DNA from: Paenibacillus humicola
GTDB taxonomy: Bacteria > Bacillota > Bacilli > Paenibacillales > Paenibacillaceae
Length of the DNA stretch: 64,000 bases
Direction: 5' to 3'
NCBI RefSeq assembly: GCF_028826105.1
Contig: NZ_JAQGPL010000001.1
Coordinates: forward strand, 5,825,381-5,889,380
Below are positions 52,677 through 63,598 of this stretch, piece after piece. A model generated the notes under the pieces. The model was given only the letters and a program-made list of their open reading frames with translations. It did no database searches and was not told the origin of the DNA. The position numbers and the translations under genes are program-made. Positions within the stretch are counted from its first letter, which is position 1; every line of letters begins with the position of its first letter.

Positions 52677-53840
52677 TTACCTGTAATGTTGTTTGATCTC
52701 TTTAACGGCTGCGATAAGCGAATCCACTTCTTGTTCCGTTGTAAAGCAGCCGACGCTGGCCCGAATCGCTCCGGTCTCAAGCGTTCCGGCCGTTTCATGT
52801 GCAAGCGGCGTGCAATGAAAGCCCGATCGGACCGCGATATGGTAATGCTGGTCTAAAATAAATGCCGTTTCCGACGGATCAACGCCTTCTAGCACGAACG
52901 ATACGATACCCGTACGCGGCTGGCCCAGTCCCGGTCCCAGCAGTTTGATCCCGTCTAATTCACGGAGACCCTCCATCATTCGCTGCGTCAGCGACCATTC
53001 TCTTGCATGAATGTTTGCGACGGTCTCCTGCATCACAAAACGCACACCGGCGGCAAGACCGGCAATCCCCGGCGTATTTTGTGTGCCCGCTTCATATCGG
53101 TCCGGCCGAACGTTCGGCTGCTCCGCCGATTCGGATTGGCTGCCGGTTCCGCCGTGCAGCAGCGGCGTAATGTCCAGCTCAGGGCTGATATATAATCCGC
53201 CGGTTCCCTGCGGTCCCAGCAGCCCTTTATGACCGGGGAAAGCAAGCATATCAATATTCATCTGCCCAACATCAATTTCCAGCAGGCCGGCGGTTTGCGC
53301 AGCATCCACCAGCAGCTTGACGCCTTTGCGGCGTGCCAATTCCCCAATTTCGGCCAGCGGCACGATCGATCCGAGCAAATTTGAGCTGTGGTTTACGATG
53401 ATGAGACTCGTATCGGGCCGCAGCTCCTCTTCGATTTGAGATACGTTAACCATTCCGTGCGGATCGGTTTTCACATAGGATACTTTAACACCCTGGGTTT
53501 GTTTCAAAAATTCGAGCGGTCTTCGAACCGAATTATGTTCAATATTCGTAGCGACGACATGATCGCCTTTTTTCACAAACCCCTTAATTGCCATATTCAG
53601 ACCCATCGTCGTATTCATCGTAAAAGCAATATCGTTTGCATTAGCAATATGAAACAATTTTGCCAGCTTGAATCTGGCATCAAACAAAACCCGGCTGGCA
53701 CGCACTGCCATCTGATGACTTCCTCGTCCCGGATTCGCCGCATCGTTTAACATCGTCTGCATTACCGCTTCCGCAACCTCAGGAGGCTTTGGCCAGGAAG
53801 TCGCAGCATGGTCGAGATAGATCACTTCCTTATTATGCAT
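52677..53840 (-). CDS. Class V aminotransferase / cysteine desulfurase-like protein
   Basis: PLP enzyme of 387 residues in the cysteine-desulfurase branch. Y-L-D-H-A-A-T-S-W-P-K-P opens the protein, the PLP Lys lies in F-P-G-H-K-G-L-L-G-P-Q-G, and the candidate persulfide Cys in S-G-F-H-C-T-P-L. It belongs to the type seen near oriC in Bacillales, distinct from the iscS/sufS cluster enzymes. Sulfur transfer to an unknown acceptor is inferred. Confidence 0.92.
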   Translation of the reverse strand: MHNKEVIYLDHAATSWPKPPEVAEAVMQTMLNDAANPGRGSHQMAVRASRVLFDARFKLAKLFHIANANDIAFTMNTTMGLNMAIKGFVKKGDHVVATNIEHNSVRRPLEFLKQTQGVKVSYVKTDPHGMVNVSQIEEELRPDTSLIIVNHSSNLLGSIVPLAEIGELARRKGVKLLVDAAQTAGLLEIDVGQMNIDMLAFPGHKGLLGPQGTGGLYISPELDITPLLHGGTGSQSESAEQPNVRPDRYEAGTQNTPGIAGLAAGVRFVMQETVANIHAREWSLTQRMMEGLRELDGIKLLGPGLGQPRTGIVSFVLEGVDPSETAFILDQHYHIAVRSGFHCTPLAHETAGTLETGAIRASVGCFTTEQEVDSLIAAVKEIKQHYR

Positions 53841-53886
53841 TCCGCAAAAACCTCCATTAACATCAACATTCCCCTTCTGTTAATAA

Positions 53887-53937
53887 TAGCATACTCATGG
53901 CCCGATTTCTAAAATCAACCGGACTACGAGTATGCTA
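53887..53937 (-). terminator. Hairpin downstream of spo0J
   Basis: TAGCATACTC (53887-53896) pairs with GAGTATGCTA (53928-53937) across a 31-nt loop. The T-tract is poor. It lies 31 bp past the spo0J stop. Confidence 0.45.
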
Positions 53938-53967
53938 CTTGGGATGTCTATTTCTTCATTAAAAAGA

Positions 53968-54816
53968 TCAGGCAAATTGTTTTAACAGCTCCAACAATCG
54001 CTCCAAATCCTGTTTATTGTAATAAAGAAGTTCGATTCGCCCTTTATCTTTTTGCTGTTTGATTTTCACCGTCGTTTTGAACTGATTGCGCAAGCTTTCT
54101 TCAAGCTGCTCGATGTATGGATCTCGTTTTTTTGCTGTAGGCTTTACTTTTAACGGCGTTTTTTGATCCAGCTTTTGGATCTCTTCTTCCAGTTCGCGAA
54201 CGCTCCATTCCTGATCAATCGCATGCTCCGCCAGTTCATTCCGCTTGCGTTCGTCCTTGATGCCTACGAGCGCTCTTGCATGTCCCATTGATAATGTTCC
54301 ACGTGAAACATTTTCTTTGATATGTTCCGGCAGCGAAAGCAGTCGCAAAAAGTTTGCAATATGCGAACGGGATTTCCCTACCTTCATCGAAAGCTCTTCT
54401 TGCGTCAGTCCAAACTTTTCCATCAGCGCCTGGTAAGCGAGCGCAAGCTCGATGGCGTTTAAATCTTCTCGCTGCAGATTTTCAATTAGAGCAATCTCCA
54501 TGACTTGCTGGTCGGAGAAGCTTCTCACGACAGCCGGGATCGTTGCATTGCCGCAAAACTGCGAAGCTCGAAAGCGCCGCTCCCCTGCAATGATTTCGTA
54601 TCCTTTCAAAACGGATCGGACGATAATCGGTTGAATGACACCGTGCTGCTTAATCGATTCGGCCAGTTCCTTAATCGCATCGTCATCGAACGATTTCCGG
54701 GGCTGATAAGGATTCGGCCGAAGCTGTGAAAGCTGGATTTCAACGACTTTATCGTCGTCGTTTACCGATAAAGACGGAATCAGCGCATCAAGCCCTCTAC
54801 CTAGCCGCTTGCTCAT
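53968..54816 (-). CDS. spo0J: Chromosome-partitioning protein ParB/Spo0J
   Basis: CTP-dependent DNA clamp of 282 residues that loads at parS near the origin. The N-terminal P-N-P-Y-Q-P-R-K segment, the CTP-binding G-E-R-R-F-R-A box and the HTH T-Q-E-E-L-S-M-K-V-G-K-S-R are present. It overlaps soj by 20 bp and carries a parS site within its own coding sequence. Confidence 0.97.
   Translation of the reverse strand: MSKRLGRGLDALIPSLSVNDDDKVVEIQLSQLRPNPYQPRKSFDDDAIKELAESIKQHGVIQPIIVRSVLKGYEIIAGERRFRASQFCGNATIPAVVRSFSDQQVMEIALIENLQREDLNAIELALAYQALMEKFGLTQEELSMKVGKSRSHIANFLRLLSLPEHIKENVSRGTLSMGHARALVGIKDERKRNELAEHAIDQEWSVRELEEEIQKLDQKTPLKVKPTAKKRDPYIEQLEESLRNQFKTTVKIKQQKDKGRIELLYYNKQDLERLLELLKQFA
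54295..54310. promoter_or_regulatory. parS site (inside spo0J)
   Basis: TGTTCCACGTGAAACA matches the 16-bp Bacillus parS consensus TGTTNCACGTGAAACA. It lies within spo0J, as in B. subtilis. Confidence 0.97.
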
Positions 54817-55570
54817 ATGTAATCACTTCCTTCGCAAGTTCAAGATAAACCTCGGCCCCTTTAGATCTCGGGTCGTACGTAATAATCGATTGTCCATGCG
54901 AAGGCGCTTCACTCAGTCGCACATTCCGCGGAATTATCGTTTGATAAACCTTTTGCTGGAAATATTTCTTCACTTCTTCAATGACCTGTATTCCCAGATT
55001 GGTACGCGCATCGAACATGGTCAGCAATACGCCTTCAATTTGCAGTGATGTATTTAAATGCTTTTGAACAAGACGGACCGTGTTCAGCAGTTGGCTGAGG
55101 CCCTCAAGAGCGTAATATTCGCATTGAATCGGAATAATGACGGAATCCGATGCTGTTAAAGAATTAATCGTTAAAATACCGAGCGAAGGCGGACAATCGA
55201 TTAATATGTAATCATATTGGTGTTTCACCAGTTCGAGCGATTTCTTAAGTCTACGTTCCCGTGAAATCGTAGGCACTAGTTCAATTTCCGCACCGGCAAG
55301 TTGGATCGTCGCTGGAATTAAATGAAGCCCTTCGATTTTGGTCGGCACCGTCGCATCCCTTGGATGAACGTCGTCAATAAGCACATCGTAAATGCACTGC
55401 TCAACGTCGGCTTTGTTGATCCCGATTCCGCTCGTCGTATTCCCCTGCGGATCAATATCGACCAGAAGCACTTTCCTGCCGAGCGAAGCCAGGCAGGCAC
55501 CGAGATTGACAGACGTTGTCGTCTTTCCGACACCGCCCTTCTGATTCGTAATCGCAATTATTTTTGACAA
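54797..55570 (-). CDS. soj: ParA-family ATPase Soj
   Basis: Deviant Walker ATPase of 257 residues that partners ParB and tunes DnaA. K-G-G-V-G-K-T-T-T-S is the Walker A motif, with D-I-D-P-Q-G-N and D-C-P-P-S-L-G following. ATG 55570. Forms the soj-spo0J operon. Confidence 0.97.
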   Translation of the reverse strand: MSKIIAITNQKGGVGKTTTSVNLGACLASLGRKVLLVDIDPQGNTTSGIGINKADVEQCIYDVLIDDVHPRDATVPTKIEGLHLIPATIQLAGAEIELVPTISRERRLKKSLELVKHQYDYILIDCPPSLGILTINSLTASDSVIIPIQCEYYALEGLSQLLNTVRLVQKHLNTSLQIEGVLLTMFDARTNLGIQVIEEVKKYFQQKVYQTIIPRNVRLSEAPSHGQSIITYDPRSKGAEVYLELAKEVITYEQAAR

Positions 55571-55962
55571 ACCGGTTCACCTCAAATGTAAACTTGATGA
55601 TTATTCTTGGAAGTATGACTGAGTACAACAATGCTCGTTCTCCGATAAAGAGATTCTATTCTTTTAAAACCCAATCGATCAGCGACGGAAACATCGAAAA
55701 AGCGCGAAGTAAACAAATGCAGTAACGGCTGTTCCAGCTCTGCAATGAGCACGATAGTCCCGTACCAGCATTATAAGCAAGGGGATTATGGATGGTCTAA
55801 AAACGGGAAAAAGAATAACGGCTCTCGCCGTTCACTCAAATTCACTTCTCGTTCTTTTAGCAGTATTTTAGCCCGTTTCAGAAAAACAATGAATCTCTTC
55901 TATTATAATAGAAATCGATTCAAATTGCTCGTTCGCAAATTCATCCTTCTATCTCTCTATCT
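55571..55962. other. Intergenic region between noc and soj
   Basis: This AT-rich gap of about 390 bp contains a minus-strand TATAAT (55902-55907) that could drive soj, without a good -35. No gene or parS site is seen. Confidence 0.4.
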
Positions 55963-56781
55963 TTACCGCTTTGGAATATGAATGACAATTTCATAATGAT
56001 CATCGCAATCTTTTTCATTGGTTTTGATTTTAAGTCCGGAACCCGAGACCATGTCGATGGATTGGCGAATCGTATTTAACGCCAGTCTCACATCTTTCGT
56101 GAACGAAATCCGCTTTGTTTTTTTGGCAGCCGTCGCTTCTTTATAAAAGGCCACCCTCGTCTCGGTTTGTTTTACATTCAGTTCTTTCGATGTGATATCC
56201 TCCAGAACTTTAAGCTGCAGTTCATCCGTATCCAGTGCCAACAGCGCTCTCGCATGCCGTTCCGTAATTTTCCGTTCCATCAAAGCAATTTTCACCGGTT
56301 CGCTTAATCCAAGCAATCGGATTTTATTTGCGATCGTCGACTGACTCTTACCGAGCCGCTGCGCCAAACTTTCTTGTGTCAAATGGTGAAGGTCGATCAG
56401 CTTTTGGTAAGCAATCGCCTCTTCGATCGCCGTTAATCCTTCGCGTTGAAGGTTCTCGATCAGGGCAATCGAAGCCGCTTGCGAGTCATTAAACTCGCGA
56501 ATGATGGCAGGTATAACCTCTAGGCCCAATTTTTTAACAGCACGAAAACGCCGCTCGCCTGCAATGATTTCATATCTTCCGTTGCGGACGCGAACCACAA
56601 TCGGTTGAATGACACCGTGCGTTTTAATGGTTTGACTCAGTTCTTCAATACGGTCGTCGTCAAAAACCGTGCGCGGCTGATAGGGGCTCGTATCGATATC
56701 CCCCACGGCCAGCTGCTTCACTTCATCCTGGTTGACTTTATGATCAGTCAATCCAAACAAACGAGAAAATTGTTCCTTCAT
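55963..56781 (-). CDS. noc: Nucleoid occlusion protein Noc
   Basis: ParB-family protein of 272 residues that keeps division septa off the nucleoid. It starts [11 protein letters not shown], the amphipathic membrane-targeting helix typical of Noc rather than ParB, and has the G-E-R-R-F-R-A box and the [18 protein letters not shown] 56781 has GGTGGG upstream. Located between rsmG and soj as in Bacillus. Confidence 0.95.
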   Translation of the reverse strand: MKEQFSRLFGLTDHKVNQDEVKQLAVGDIDTSPYQPRTVFDDDRIEELSQTIKTHGVIQPIVVRVRNGRYEIIAGERRFRAVKKLGLEVIPAIIREFNDSQAASIALIENLQREGLTAIEEAIAYQKLIDLHHLTQESLAQRLGKSQSTIANKIRLLGLSEPVKIALMERKITERHARALLALDTDELQLKVLEDITSKELNVKQTETRVAFYKEATAAKKTKRISFTKDVRLALNTIRQSIDMVSGSGLKIKTNEKDCDDHYEIVIHIPKR

Positions 56782-56900
56782 CGTGTCAATACCCACCCGA
56801 TTTCAAAATGCCGAAGTATTTATGTCTACATAAATTCGCCGGTTTCAAAAGGATTTCCTGCTTGACAGACCTTCTGTGCTCACATTTTATCTCTGCAAAA

Positions 56901-56916
56901 TGTTTCACGTGGAACA
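56901..56916. promoter_or_regulatory. parS site (between rsmG and noc)
   Basis: TGTTTCACGTGGAACA is the reverse complement of TGTTCCACGTGAAACA, a full parS match, lying in the rsmG-noc gap. Confidence 0.97.
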
Positions 56917-56965
56917 TTTTTGTTCGCCGACGAAAACCTGCAGGAATCTGCGTTCACGCAGCCCG

Positions 56966-57679
56966 CTATAAAGGCTGTTTTAACGGGGTGCCCGCTTTAC
57001 GAGGGTATTTCGACGGCGTCTTGTCCGTTTTATCGATGATTACAACGTGCCGGTCCGAAAGTTCAATCGGAAGCTGCAAACGATGGACCTCGCGCAGCCT
57101 TCCTTTCAGCTCCCTCAAGCTTTTTTGCGCATCGTCGATTTCGTCATCCGGATCCGCTCCTTTCATTGCAGCGAATAATCCGCCGGGACGAACAAACGGC
57201 AGGCAAAATTCATTTAGAACGCTCAGCCGCGCTACAGCGCGTGCGGTCACGAGATCAAACTTATCGCGGTAGTCGGGCACTCTGGCGACATCCTCAGCTC
57301 GTCCGTGAATGCACTCAACATTTTCAAGCTCCAGCGACCTCACAAGCTCCTTCAAAAAAGAAATTCGTTTGCTCAGCGAATCGACGATCGTCACGCTTAG
57401 GTGCGGAAAACATATTTTTAGCGGTACGCTCGGAAACCCCGCTCCGGATCCGATATCCGCGAGGTTCGACTGCCGATTCATGGGAACGAAAAAGGCTAAA
57501 GAAATGGAATCGAAAAAATGTTTTTCATACACGGCTTCGCGCTCGGTAATACCGGTCAAATTCATCTTTTCGTTCCATTCCACCAACAGCTGGTAATAGG
57601 TTTCAAACTGCTGGAGTTGATTCGCACCGCACTCGACGCCCTTCTCAGCCAGCAGCCTGGTAAACTCCGTCTGATTCAT
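56966..57679 (-). CDS. rsmG: 16S rRNA (guanine527-N7)-methyltransferase RsmG
   Basis: SAM-dependent methyltransferase of 237 residues modifying G527 in 16S rRNA. The SAM loop L-A-D-I-G-S-G-A-G-F-P-S and V-T-A-R-A-V-A-R-L are diagnostic. ATG 57679, three bases past the mnmG stop, same operon. Confidence 0.97.
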   Translation of the reverse strand: MNQTEFTRLLAEKGVECGANQLQQFETYYQLLVEWNEKMNLTGITEREAVYEKHFFDSISLAFFVPMNRQSNLADIGSGAGFPSVPLKICFPHLSVTIVDSLSKRISFLKELVRSLELENVECIHGRAEDVARVPDYRDKFDLVTARAVARLSVLNEFCLPFVRPGGLFAAMKGADPDDEIDDAQKSLRELKGRLREVHRLQLPIELSDRHVVIIDKTDKTPSKYPRKAGTPLKQPL

Positions 57680-57682
57680 TTC

Positions 57683-59572
57683 TTACCCCCGCGCTGCAAC
57701 GACCCGATTATAATGCTCCAAATAAACGAGTAGGATCGAGATGTCGGCCGGAGTGACGCCCGCAATCCGCGACGCTTGGCCAATCGACAGCGGCCGGATG
57801 TTCGACAGCTTCTGCTTCGCTTCCGATGCCAATCCATGAATGTCCATGTAATCGATGTCGTCCGGAATCCGTTTTTTCTCCATCTTCCCGAGGCGCTCCA
57901 CCTGAAGAAGCTGTTTCTCGATATAACCGGCATATTTGATCTGGATTTCGACTTGTTCCTTCATCTCTTCCGTCAGCTCTGTCGCAGACGGGGCAAACGG
58001 TTCAAGATGCGCATACGTCACTTCCGGACGGCGAAGCAGCGACAGCGCGTCCACGGTGTTTTGCAGCGGCGCAGACCCGAGCGAGGCAAGCATATCCTGA
58101 ACCGGTTGATCCGGCCGTATTTTTTCCGATTTCAAACGCTCGATTTCTTGCTCGACTAGCTCTTTCTTGCTCATAAATTTTTCAAAACGCGCCTCCGATA
58201 TCAAGCCGATTTCATATCCGACCGGCGTTAAACGAAGATCCGCATTGTCATGCCGGAGCAGAAGCCGGTACTCCGCCCGGGAAGTGAGAAGGCGGTACGG
58301 TTCGTTTGTCCCTTTCGTAACAAGATCGTCGATCAGCACCCCGATATACCCTTGCGAGCGTTCGACGATGACCGGATCTTTACCCTGCACGCTGCGCGCA
58401 GCGTTTATTCCCGCCATAATGCCCTGCCCGGCCGCTTCCTCATAGCCGCTCGTTCCATTGATTTGCCCGGCGGTGAACAGTCCCGGGACAAGCTTCGATT
58501 CAAGCGACGGCCACAGCTGCGTCGGTACGACCGCATCGTATTCGATCGCGTAACCGGTCCGCATCATTTCGACTTTCTCCAGCCCGGGGATGGACCGCAA
58601 AATTTGAAGCTGCACATCCTCCGGCATGCTTGTCGACAAACCCTGGACATAATATTCCGAAGTGTTTTTCCCTTCCGGTTCCAAAAAAATCTGGTGCTTC
58701 GGCTTATCGGCAAACCGAACGATTTTATCTTCAATCGATGGACAGTAGCGCGGCCCCGTCCCTTCAATCGCGCCCGAAAACATCGGAGCCCGGTGCAAAT
58801 TGTCATTGATAATGCGATGCGTTTCTTCGGAAGTATAGGTCAGCCAGCATGGAATCTGCTCGTTATCCGAGTATTCCGTTTCATAAGAAAAAAACTTCGG
58901 TTTCTCGTCGCCCGGTTGAATTTCCGTTTTGCCGAAATCGATCGAATCTTTATGAACGCGCGGCGGTGTCCCGGTTTTAAATCGGACAAGCTCAAACCCG
59001 AGGTTTTTCAGACTCCCGGACAGCTTGACGGAAGGCTGCTGATTGTTCGGGCCGCTCTCGTACATCAGCTCGCCGATAATGACTTTGCCGCGCAAATAGG
59101 TGCCGGTTGTAAGCACGATCGCTTTCCCCCGATATTCGGCGCCTGTTTTCGTTATTACGCCGACGCATCGTCCTTCTTCGACGATTAAATCTTCCGCCAT
59201 TCCTTGACGAAGCGTCAGACGCTCTGTCTCTTCGATCGTCTTCTTCATATTATGCTGATACAAAAATTTATCGGCCTGCGCCCGCAGCGCATGGACAGCC
59301 GGCCCTTTCCCCGTATTCAGCATTCGCATTTGAATAAACGTCTTATCGATGTTGCGCCCCATTTCTCCGCCCAAAGCATCGATCTCTCGTACGACGTGCC
59401 CTTTCGCCGGACCGCCGATCGAAGGATTGCATGGCATAAACGCTACCATATCCAAATTAATTGTCAGCAGCAGCGTCTCGCATCCCATTCGCGCCGCCGC
59501 CAGCGCCGCTTCACAGCCGGCGTGGCCCGCCCCAATTACGATTACATCATACTCACCGGCGCTGTACCCCAT
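57683..59572 (-). CDS. mnmG: tRNA uridine-34 modification enzyme MnmG (GidA)
   Basis: FAD protein of 629 residues that, with MnmE, adds carboxymethylaminomethyl to wobble U34. The FAD motif [22 protein letters not shown] and L-T-T-G-T-Y-L-R-G are intact and the length is normal. Confidence 0.98.
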   Translation of the reverse strand: MGYSAGEYDVIVIGAGHAGCEAALAAARMGCETLLLTINLDMVAFMPCNPSIGGPAKGHVVREIDALGGEMGRNIDKTFIQMRMLNTGKGPAVHALRAQADKFLYQHNMKKTIEETERLTLRQGMAEDLIVEEGRCVGVITKTGAEYRGKAIVLTTGTYLRGKVIIGELMYESGPNNQQPSVKLSGSLKNLGFELVRFKTGTPPRVHKDSIDFGKTEIQPGDEKPKFFSYETEYSDNEQIPCWLTYTSEETHRIINDNLHRAPMFSGAIEGTGPRYCPSIEDKIVRFADKPKHQIFLEPEGKNTSEYYVQGLSTSMPEDVQLQILRSIPGLEKVEMMRTGYAIEYDAVVPTQLWPSLESKLVPGLFTAGQINGTSGYEEAAGQGIMAGINAARSVQGKDPVIVERSQGYIGVLIDDLVTKGTNEPYRLLTSRAEYRLLLRHDNADLRLTPVGYEIGLISEARFEKFMSKKELVEQEIERLKSEKIRPDQPVQDMLASLGSAPLQNTVDALSLLRRPEVTYAHLEPFAPSATELTEEMKEQVEIQIKYAGYIEKQLLQVERLGKMEKKRIPDDIDYMDIHGLASEAKQKLSNIRPLSIGQASRIAGVTPADISILLVYLEHYNRVVAARG

Positions 59573-59613
59573 CTTTTCATCCCTCCTGCATCAAATATGA
59601 ATTAACAGATTAA

Positions 59614-60990
59614 TTATTTACCTAAACAAAACCTTGAGAAAATTTCGTCAATCAATGACTCGGATACTGAATCACCTAATATTTCGCCGAGTCTCTCCCA
59701 TGACGTTCGCACATCGATTTGCACAATATCAACCGGAATTCCGGCATCCGTCGCTTCAATTGCATCCATCAGATGACTGCGCGCCTGCTGCAGCAGATGA
59801 ATGTGACGGACATTGCTGACGTACGTCAAATCTGCCGATTCGAGTTTACCGCTGAAAAATAAGAAGCCGATCGCACGTTCAAGCTCATCGAGCCCCTTCC
59901 CCTGCACAACGGAAAGACGGATTGTCAGCTCTTCCGGAAAATTCAATTCGGATGGATCGAGGACGGCCGGCAAATCCGTCTTATTCAGCAGGACGATCGT
60001 TTTGCGTCCCTTTAGCTGTTCCATCAGTTTACGGTCGTCGTCTTGAAGCGGTTCATTGGCGTTCAGAACGAACAAGATCAGATCCGCATCCTCCAGCGCC
60101 GAGCGCGACCGTTCGACGCCGATACGCTCGACGACATCCGATGTTTCGCGAATTCCGGCCGTATCCAGCAGCCGCAGCGGAATGCCGCCCAACGTGACGT
60201 ATTCTTCGATCACATCCCTCGTCGTCCCCGGGATATCGGTTACAATCGCTTTATTTTCCTGAGCGAGGGCATTGAGCAGCGACGATTTGCCGACATTCGG
60301 CCGACCGACGATTGCCGTAACAATCCCTTCCCTTAGTATTTTACCTTCTGCTGCCGTTTTTAGCAGCTTGTCGATTTCCCGGCACGCTTCCCCGCATCGT
60401 TCGCGAATAAAAGCGCTCGTCATTTCTGCGACGTCATGCTCCGGATAATCGATATTGACTTCGATATGCGCCAGCAGCTCGACCAGGCGGTCGCGCAGCG
60501 CCTTTACCCGGCTGGACAACGCGCCTTCCGACTGCTTCATCGCCACCGCAAACGCACGGTCCGATTTCGAACGGATCAGGTCGATGACGGCCTCCGCCTG
60601 CGTCAAGTCGATCCGCCCGTTCAGAAAAGCCCTCTTTGTAAATTCACCTGGCTCGGCGATCCGTACCGTTCCCTGCCTGAGCAGCAGCTCCAGAACGCGT
60701 TTGACCGCAACGACGCCTCCATGCGTGCTCAGTTCCACGACGTCCTCGGCGGTAAAGGAGCGAGGACCCCGCATGACGGTCAGCAAAATCTCCTCCACCT
60801 TCTCCCCGGTTGCGGGGTCGACGATAAAACCGTAATGCACACGATGGGATTCGGCTTCGTTAATATTCGATTTCGACCGAAAAACCTTCGCCGCCTCTGC
60901 TACGGCATCCGGCCCGCTCACCCGTATAACGGCAATGCCGCCTTCACCGACGGCTGTCGAGATGGCGGCAATCGTATCGTGGTTCATCAT
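59614..60990 (-). CDS. mnmE: tRNA modification GTPase MnmE (TrmE)
   Basis: GTPase of 458 residues, partner of MnmG. The N-terminal folate-binding domain, the inserted G domain ([21 protein letters not shown]) and the C-terminal C-L-G-K are all present. ATG 60990 is used, with GGAGG 13 bases upstream; the frame to 61092 is a spurious extension. Confidence 0.97.
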   Translation of the reverse strand: MMNHDTIAAISTAVGEGGIAVIRVSGPDAVAEAAKVFRSKSNINEAESHRVHYGFIVDPATGEKVEEILLTVMRGPRSFTAEDVVELSTHGGVVAVKRVLELLLRQGTVRIAEPGEFTKRAFLNGRIDLTQAEAVIDLIRSKSDRAFAVAMKQSEGALSSRVKALRDRLVELLAHIEVNIDYPEHDVAEMTSAFIRERCGEACREIDKLLKTAAEGKILREGIVTAIVGRPNVGKSSLLNALAQENKAIVTDIPGTTRDVIEEYVTLGGIPLRLLDTAGIRETSDVVERIGVERSRSALEDADLILFVLNANEPLQDDDRKLMEQLKGRKTIVLLNKTDLPAVLDPSELNFPEELTIRLSVVQGKGLDELERAIGFLFFSGKLESADLTYVSNVRHIHLLQQARSHLMDAIEATDAGIPVDIVQIDVRTSWERLGEILGDSVSESLIDEIFSRFCLGK

Positions 60991-61185
60991 TTTGCTGCTT
61001 AAGCCTCCATTCAAATCCCCGCAAAGTGCCACTAGCTGTTCCGGTTCCTTTTCGGGGGCCTGGCAATCGAACAACTCATTTTTGACGATCAAGCAGAACC
61101 GGCTGACGCCGGCTTTGGCGGCGAAACGAGCTCATCCCTTGATCGATAAGAAGGTAAGCGAGAAAATGAACCTTACCTATTGATT

Positions 61186-61223
61186 AAAAAAAGGAGCAAT
61201 GACTCGCCGCGGCAGCCATTGCT
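61186..61223 (-). terminator. Terminator of the rpmH-rnpA-yidC-jag operon
   Basis: AGCAATG (61195-61201) pairs with CATTGCT (61217-61223), and seven T follow on the minus strand. Confidence 0.8.
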
Positions 61224-61244
61224 TCGATATTCCATATGCGAACG

Positions 61245-61934
61245 TTACTTAAGCGTAATAACGACTCGCCGGTTCGGCTCGTCGCCTTTGCTGAATGTTT
61301 TGACTTTCGCATGATTCTGCAGCTGAGAGTGAATGATCTTCCTCTCCTGCGGCGGCATGGGCTCCAGGACGACTTCCTTTCTCGTCCGGATGACCTGTCC
61401 CGCAAGCCTCTCCGATAGTTCCTCCAGCGTCTTGCGACGCCGCTCCCGAAAATTCTCCGCATCGAGCACAATGCGAAGATGATTGCCGGAATAACGATTG
61501 GCCACGATGTTGGCCAAATATTGCAAGGCATCGAGCGTTTGGCCGCGGCGTCCGATCAGCATGCCGATATCTCCGCCGCCCGAAAGCGAAAGCGTTAGCC
61601 CGTCCCGCGATTCCAGACGGCTGACGGATATGCCGATCCCCATCGTGCCCGCCACTTCGGTGACGAACCGTTCGGCTTGTTCGATCGGGTCCAATTGTTC
61701 GGCCGGGTCAACAGCAGCCGGAGCGGCTTCCGGAGACGCCGGCGTTTCCGGTTCCGGTTCGGGAAGAAGCTCGAGCTCCAGCTTCGCCTCCTTCGCTCCG
61801 ATCAATCCGAACAGCCCCTTCGAGGGCTGTTCGAGCACCGTTACCCGGACGCGGTCTTCCGTGACTTGCAGTTCCGTTAATCCTTTTCGCAAAGCATCTT
61901 CGATCGTTTTACCCGATGCTACGATTTTCTTCAT
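61245..61934 (-). CDS. jag: RNA-binding protein Jag (KhpB/EloR)
   Basis: SpoIIIJ-associated RNA-binding protein of 229 residues. The Jag_N domain (K-K-I-V-A-S-G-K-T-I-E-D-A), an acidic Pro/Glu linker, a KH domain (I-G-M-L-I-G-R-R-G-Q-T-L-D-A-L-Q) and an R3H domain at the C terminus are in order. It overlaps the yidC stop by 4 bp. Confidence 0.95.
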   Translation of the reverse strand: MKKIVASGKTIEDALRKGLTELQVTEDRVRVTVLEQPSKGLFGLIGAKEAKLELELLPEPEPETPASPEAAPAAVDPAEQLDPIEQAERFVTEVAGTMGIGISVSRLESRDGLTLSLSGGGDIGMLIGRRGQTLDALQYLANIVANRYSGNHLRIVLDAENFRERRRKTLEELSERLAGQVIRTRKEVVLEPMPPQERKIIHSQLQNHAKVKTFSKGDEPNRRVVITLK

Positions 61935-62707
61935 TTCGCGGGAGCGCCCTCCTTACCCTTGGCTGAAGATCGTACGTAAAGGAAATAGTTTTGAACGATC
62001 GTATAGATGTTCGTGTATATCCAGTACAGCGGCAGCGCCGCCGGGAAATTGATCGCCATCACGAAAATGAGCACCGGGAAAATAAACATGATCCCCTGCA
62101 TGGCAGGCATCGTTTTTTGCTGCGAAGACATCATTTTCGACTGCACGAACGTCGTAATGGCCGCAATGATCGGCAGCACGTACGTATGGTCGGGTTTGCC
62201 TAACTGGAGCCACAGAAAGGTGTGCTCGCGTATATTCTCGTTCATATATATCGAATTGTACAGGGCGATAAAGATCGGCATCTGCACGACCAGCGGCAGA
62301 CAGCCCGCAAGCGGGTTCACCTGGTTTTGCTGAAACAGCTTCATCGTTTCTTCCTGTTGTTTTTGCGGATTGTCCTTGTGCTTCTCTTTAATCTTGGCAA
62401 GCTCCGGCTGAAGTGCCTGCATCGCCTTCGAACTTTTATACTGCTTGAGCGTAAGCGGCAAAATAAGCGTCCGTACGATCGCCACCATCAGCAGAATCGC
62501 GATGCCGTATTGGCCCCCGAACCATCTGGCGAACGCCTCGAGCGCAAGCGAGAAATAGTAGACGACGTATCGCTGCCAAGGATTGCCTTCGGCAAGCTGG
62601 CCCATCGATACCGGATGTGTAGCGGACGAGCATCCGCTCAGCACAAGCACCAGCAAAACCAGTGAAAGCGCAATTAGCCATGTACGTTTCGAATTACGGG
62701 ACAACAT
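61931..62707 (-). CDS. yidC: Membrane protein insertase YidC/SpoIIIJ
   Basis: Oxa1-family insertase of 258 residues. A lipoprotein signal with L-S-G-C-S-S precedes five transmembrane helices. The positively charged R in I-V-R-T-L-I-L-P-L-T-L marks the hydrophilic groove. ATG 62707 has AGGAG six bases upstream; the frame to 62734 starts inside the leader. Confidence 0.96.
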   Translation of the reverse strand: MLSRNSKRTWLIALSLVLLVLVLSGCSSATHPVSMGQLAEGNPWQRYVVYYFSLALEAFARWFGGQYGIAILLMVAIVRTLILPLTLKQYKSSKAMQALQPELAKIKEKHKDNPQKQQEETMKLFQQNQVNPLAGCLPLVVQMPIFIALYNSIYMNENIREHTFLWLQLGKPDHTYVLPIIAAITTFVQSKMMSSQQKTMPAMQGIMFIFPVLIFVMAINFPAALPLYWIYTNIYTIVQNYFLYVRSSAKGKEGAPAK

Positions 62708-62821
62708 CTTAAACTCCTCTCTGGGCACCATCAAAACATAAGAACCAATATATCGGTAACACGGATTCGCATACCTAGAACTATATCACATTTTATGGCA
62801 CAAAGAAACAAGCCCTGCCGG

Positions 62822-63169
62822 TCATCGCAAAGGCTTCAGCAGCCCGGCTTTTTTCAGCACATGCAGCATGCTTTTCTCGAGCTCCTTCATCTTCAAACCA
62901 ACCGCCGCCTTGCGCACAATCACGATTAAATCGTGCTTCTCGGAGATCCGGTCCGCATGCTGCCGTACGATTTCCTTGACCAGCCGGCGCATCCGGTTCC
63001 GCACGACGGCGTTCCCGATCTTCTTGCTGGCCGATACGCCGAGCCGGATCGGATCCGCCTCCGGCTGGCGGGACCAATACACAACAAACTGGCTGTTGGC
63101 GAATGATTTCCCGTTTCGATAAATGCGGGCAAATTCATGTCGGCTCTGCAATCGCAATTTTCGCTGCAC
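62822..63169 (-). CDS. rnpA: Ribonuclease P protein component
   Basis: Protein subunit of RNase P, 115 residues. The RNR motif N-A-V-V-R-N-R-M-R-R-L-V-K-E is intact. The start is GTG 63169 with GGTGAGAAG upstream. Confidence 0.95.
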   Translation of the reverse strand: MQRKLRLQSRHEFARIYRNGKSFANSQFVVYWSRQPEADPIRLGVSASKKIGNAVVRNRMRRLVKEIVRQHADRISEKHDLIVIVRKAAVGLKMKELEKSMLHVLKKAGLLKPLR

Positions 63170-63216
63170 GTTCTTCTCACCGAACCTTCATTCCTCAATT
63201 ATTCCCTTTAAAAATG

Positions 63217-63242
63217 AAAAAAAGACCACTGGACGTGGTCTT
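63217..63242 (-). terminator. Hairpin between rpmH and rnpA
   Basis: AAGACCAC (63222-63229) pairs with GTGGTCTT (63235-63242), followed by a T-run on the minus strand. It probably ends most rpmH transcripts and lets some read into rnpA. Confidence 0.8.
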
Positions 63243-63246
63243 CAAC

Positions 63247-63381
63247 TTACGCGCTCAGTACCTTTCTGCCCTTCTTGCGGCGGGCGCTCAGCACTTTACG
63301 TCCGTTTTTCGTCGCCATCCGCTTGCGGAATCCGTGTACTTTCTTTCGTTTGCTGACGTTCGGTCTAAATGTAGGTTTCAT
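63247..63381 (-). CDS. rpmH: Ribosomal protein bL34
   Basis: A 44-residue basic protein starting [13 protein letters not shown] and ending G-R-K-V-L-S-A, the exact family length. AGGAGGTG precedes ATG 63381. Large-subunit protein and the usual last gene before dnaA. Confidence 0.98.
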   Translation of the reverse strand: MKPTFRPNVSKRKKVHGFRKRMATKNGRKVLSARRKKGRKVLSA

Positions 63382-63598
63382 GTCGCATGCACCTCCTGTT
63401 CCAAATGATGCTTACCATCCGGTCCAACCGCTGCCCGGCTGCCGTTTTGCGGTAACCGGTCCTTCGTTTATGGACTTCAATTTTAAGTCAGCTCTTGAAA
63501 AAACGCCTTTTCCCATTAAACCACGGCTCTATTTAAAAGTCAACCGTCAGCAGGGGCAAATCACGCCGACTGCCGCAAAGCGTCCATACGGCTCAAAC

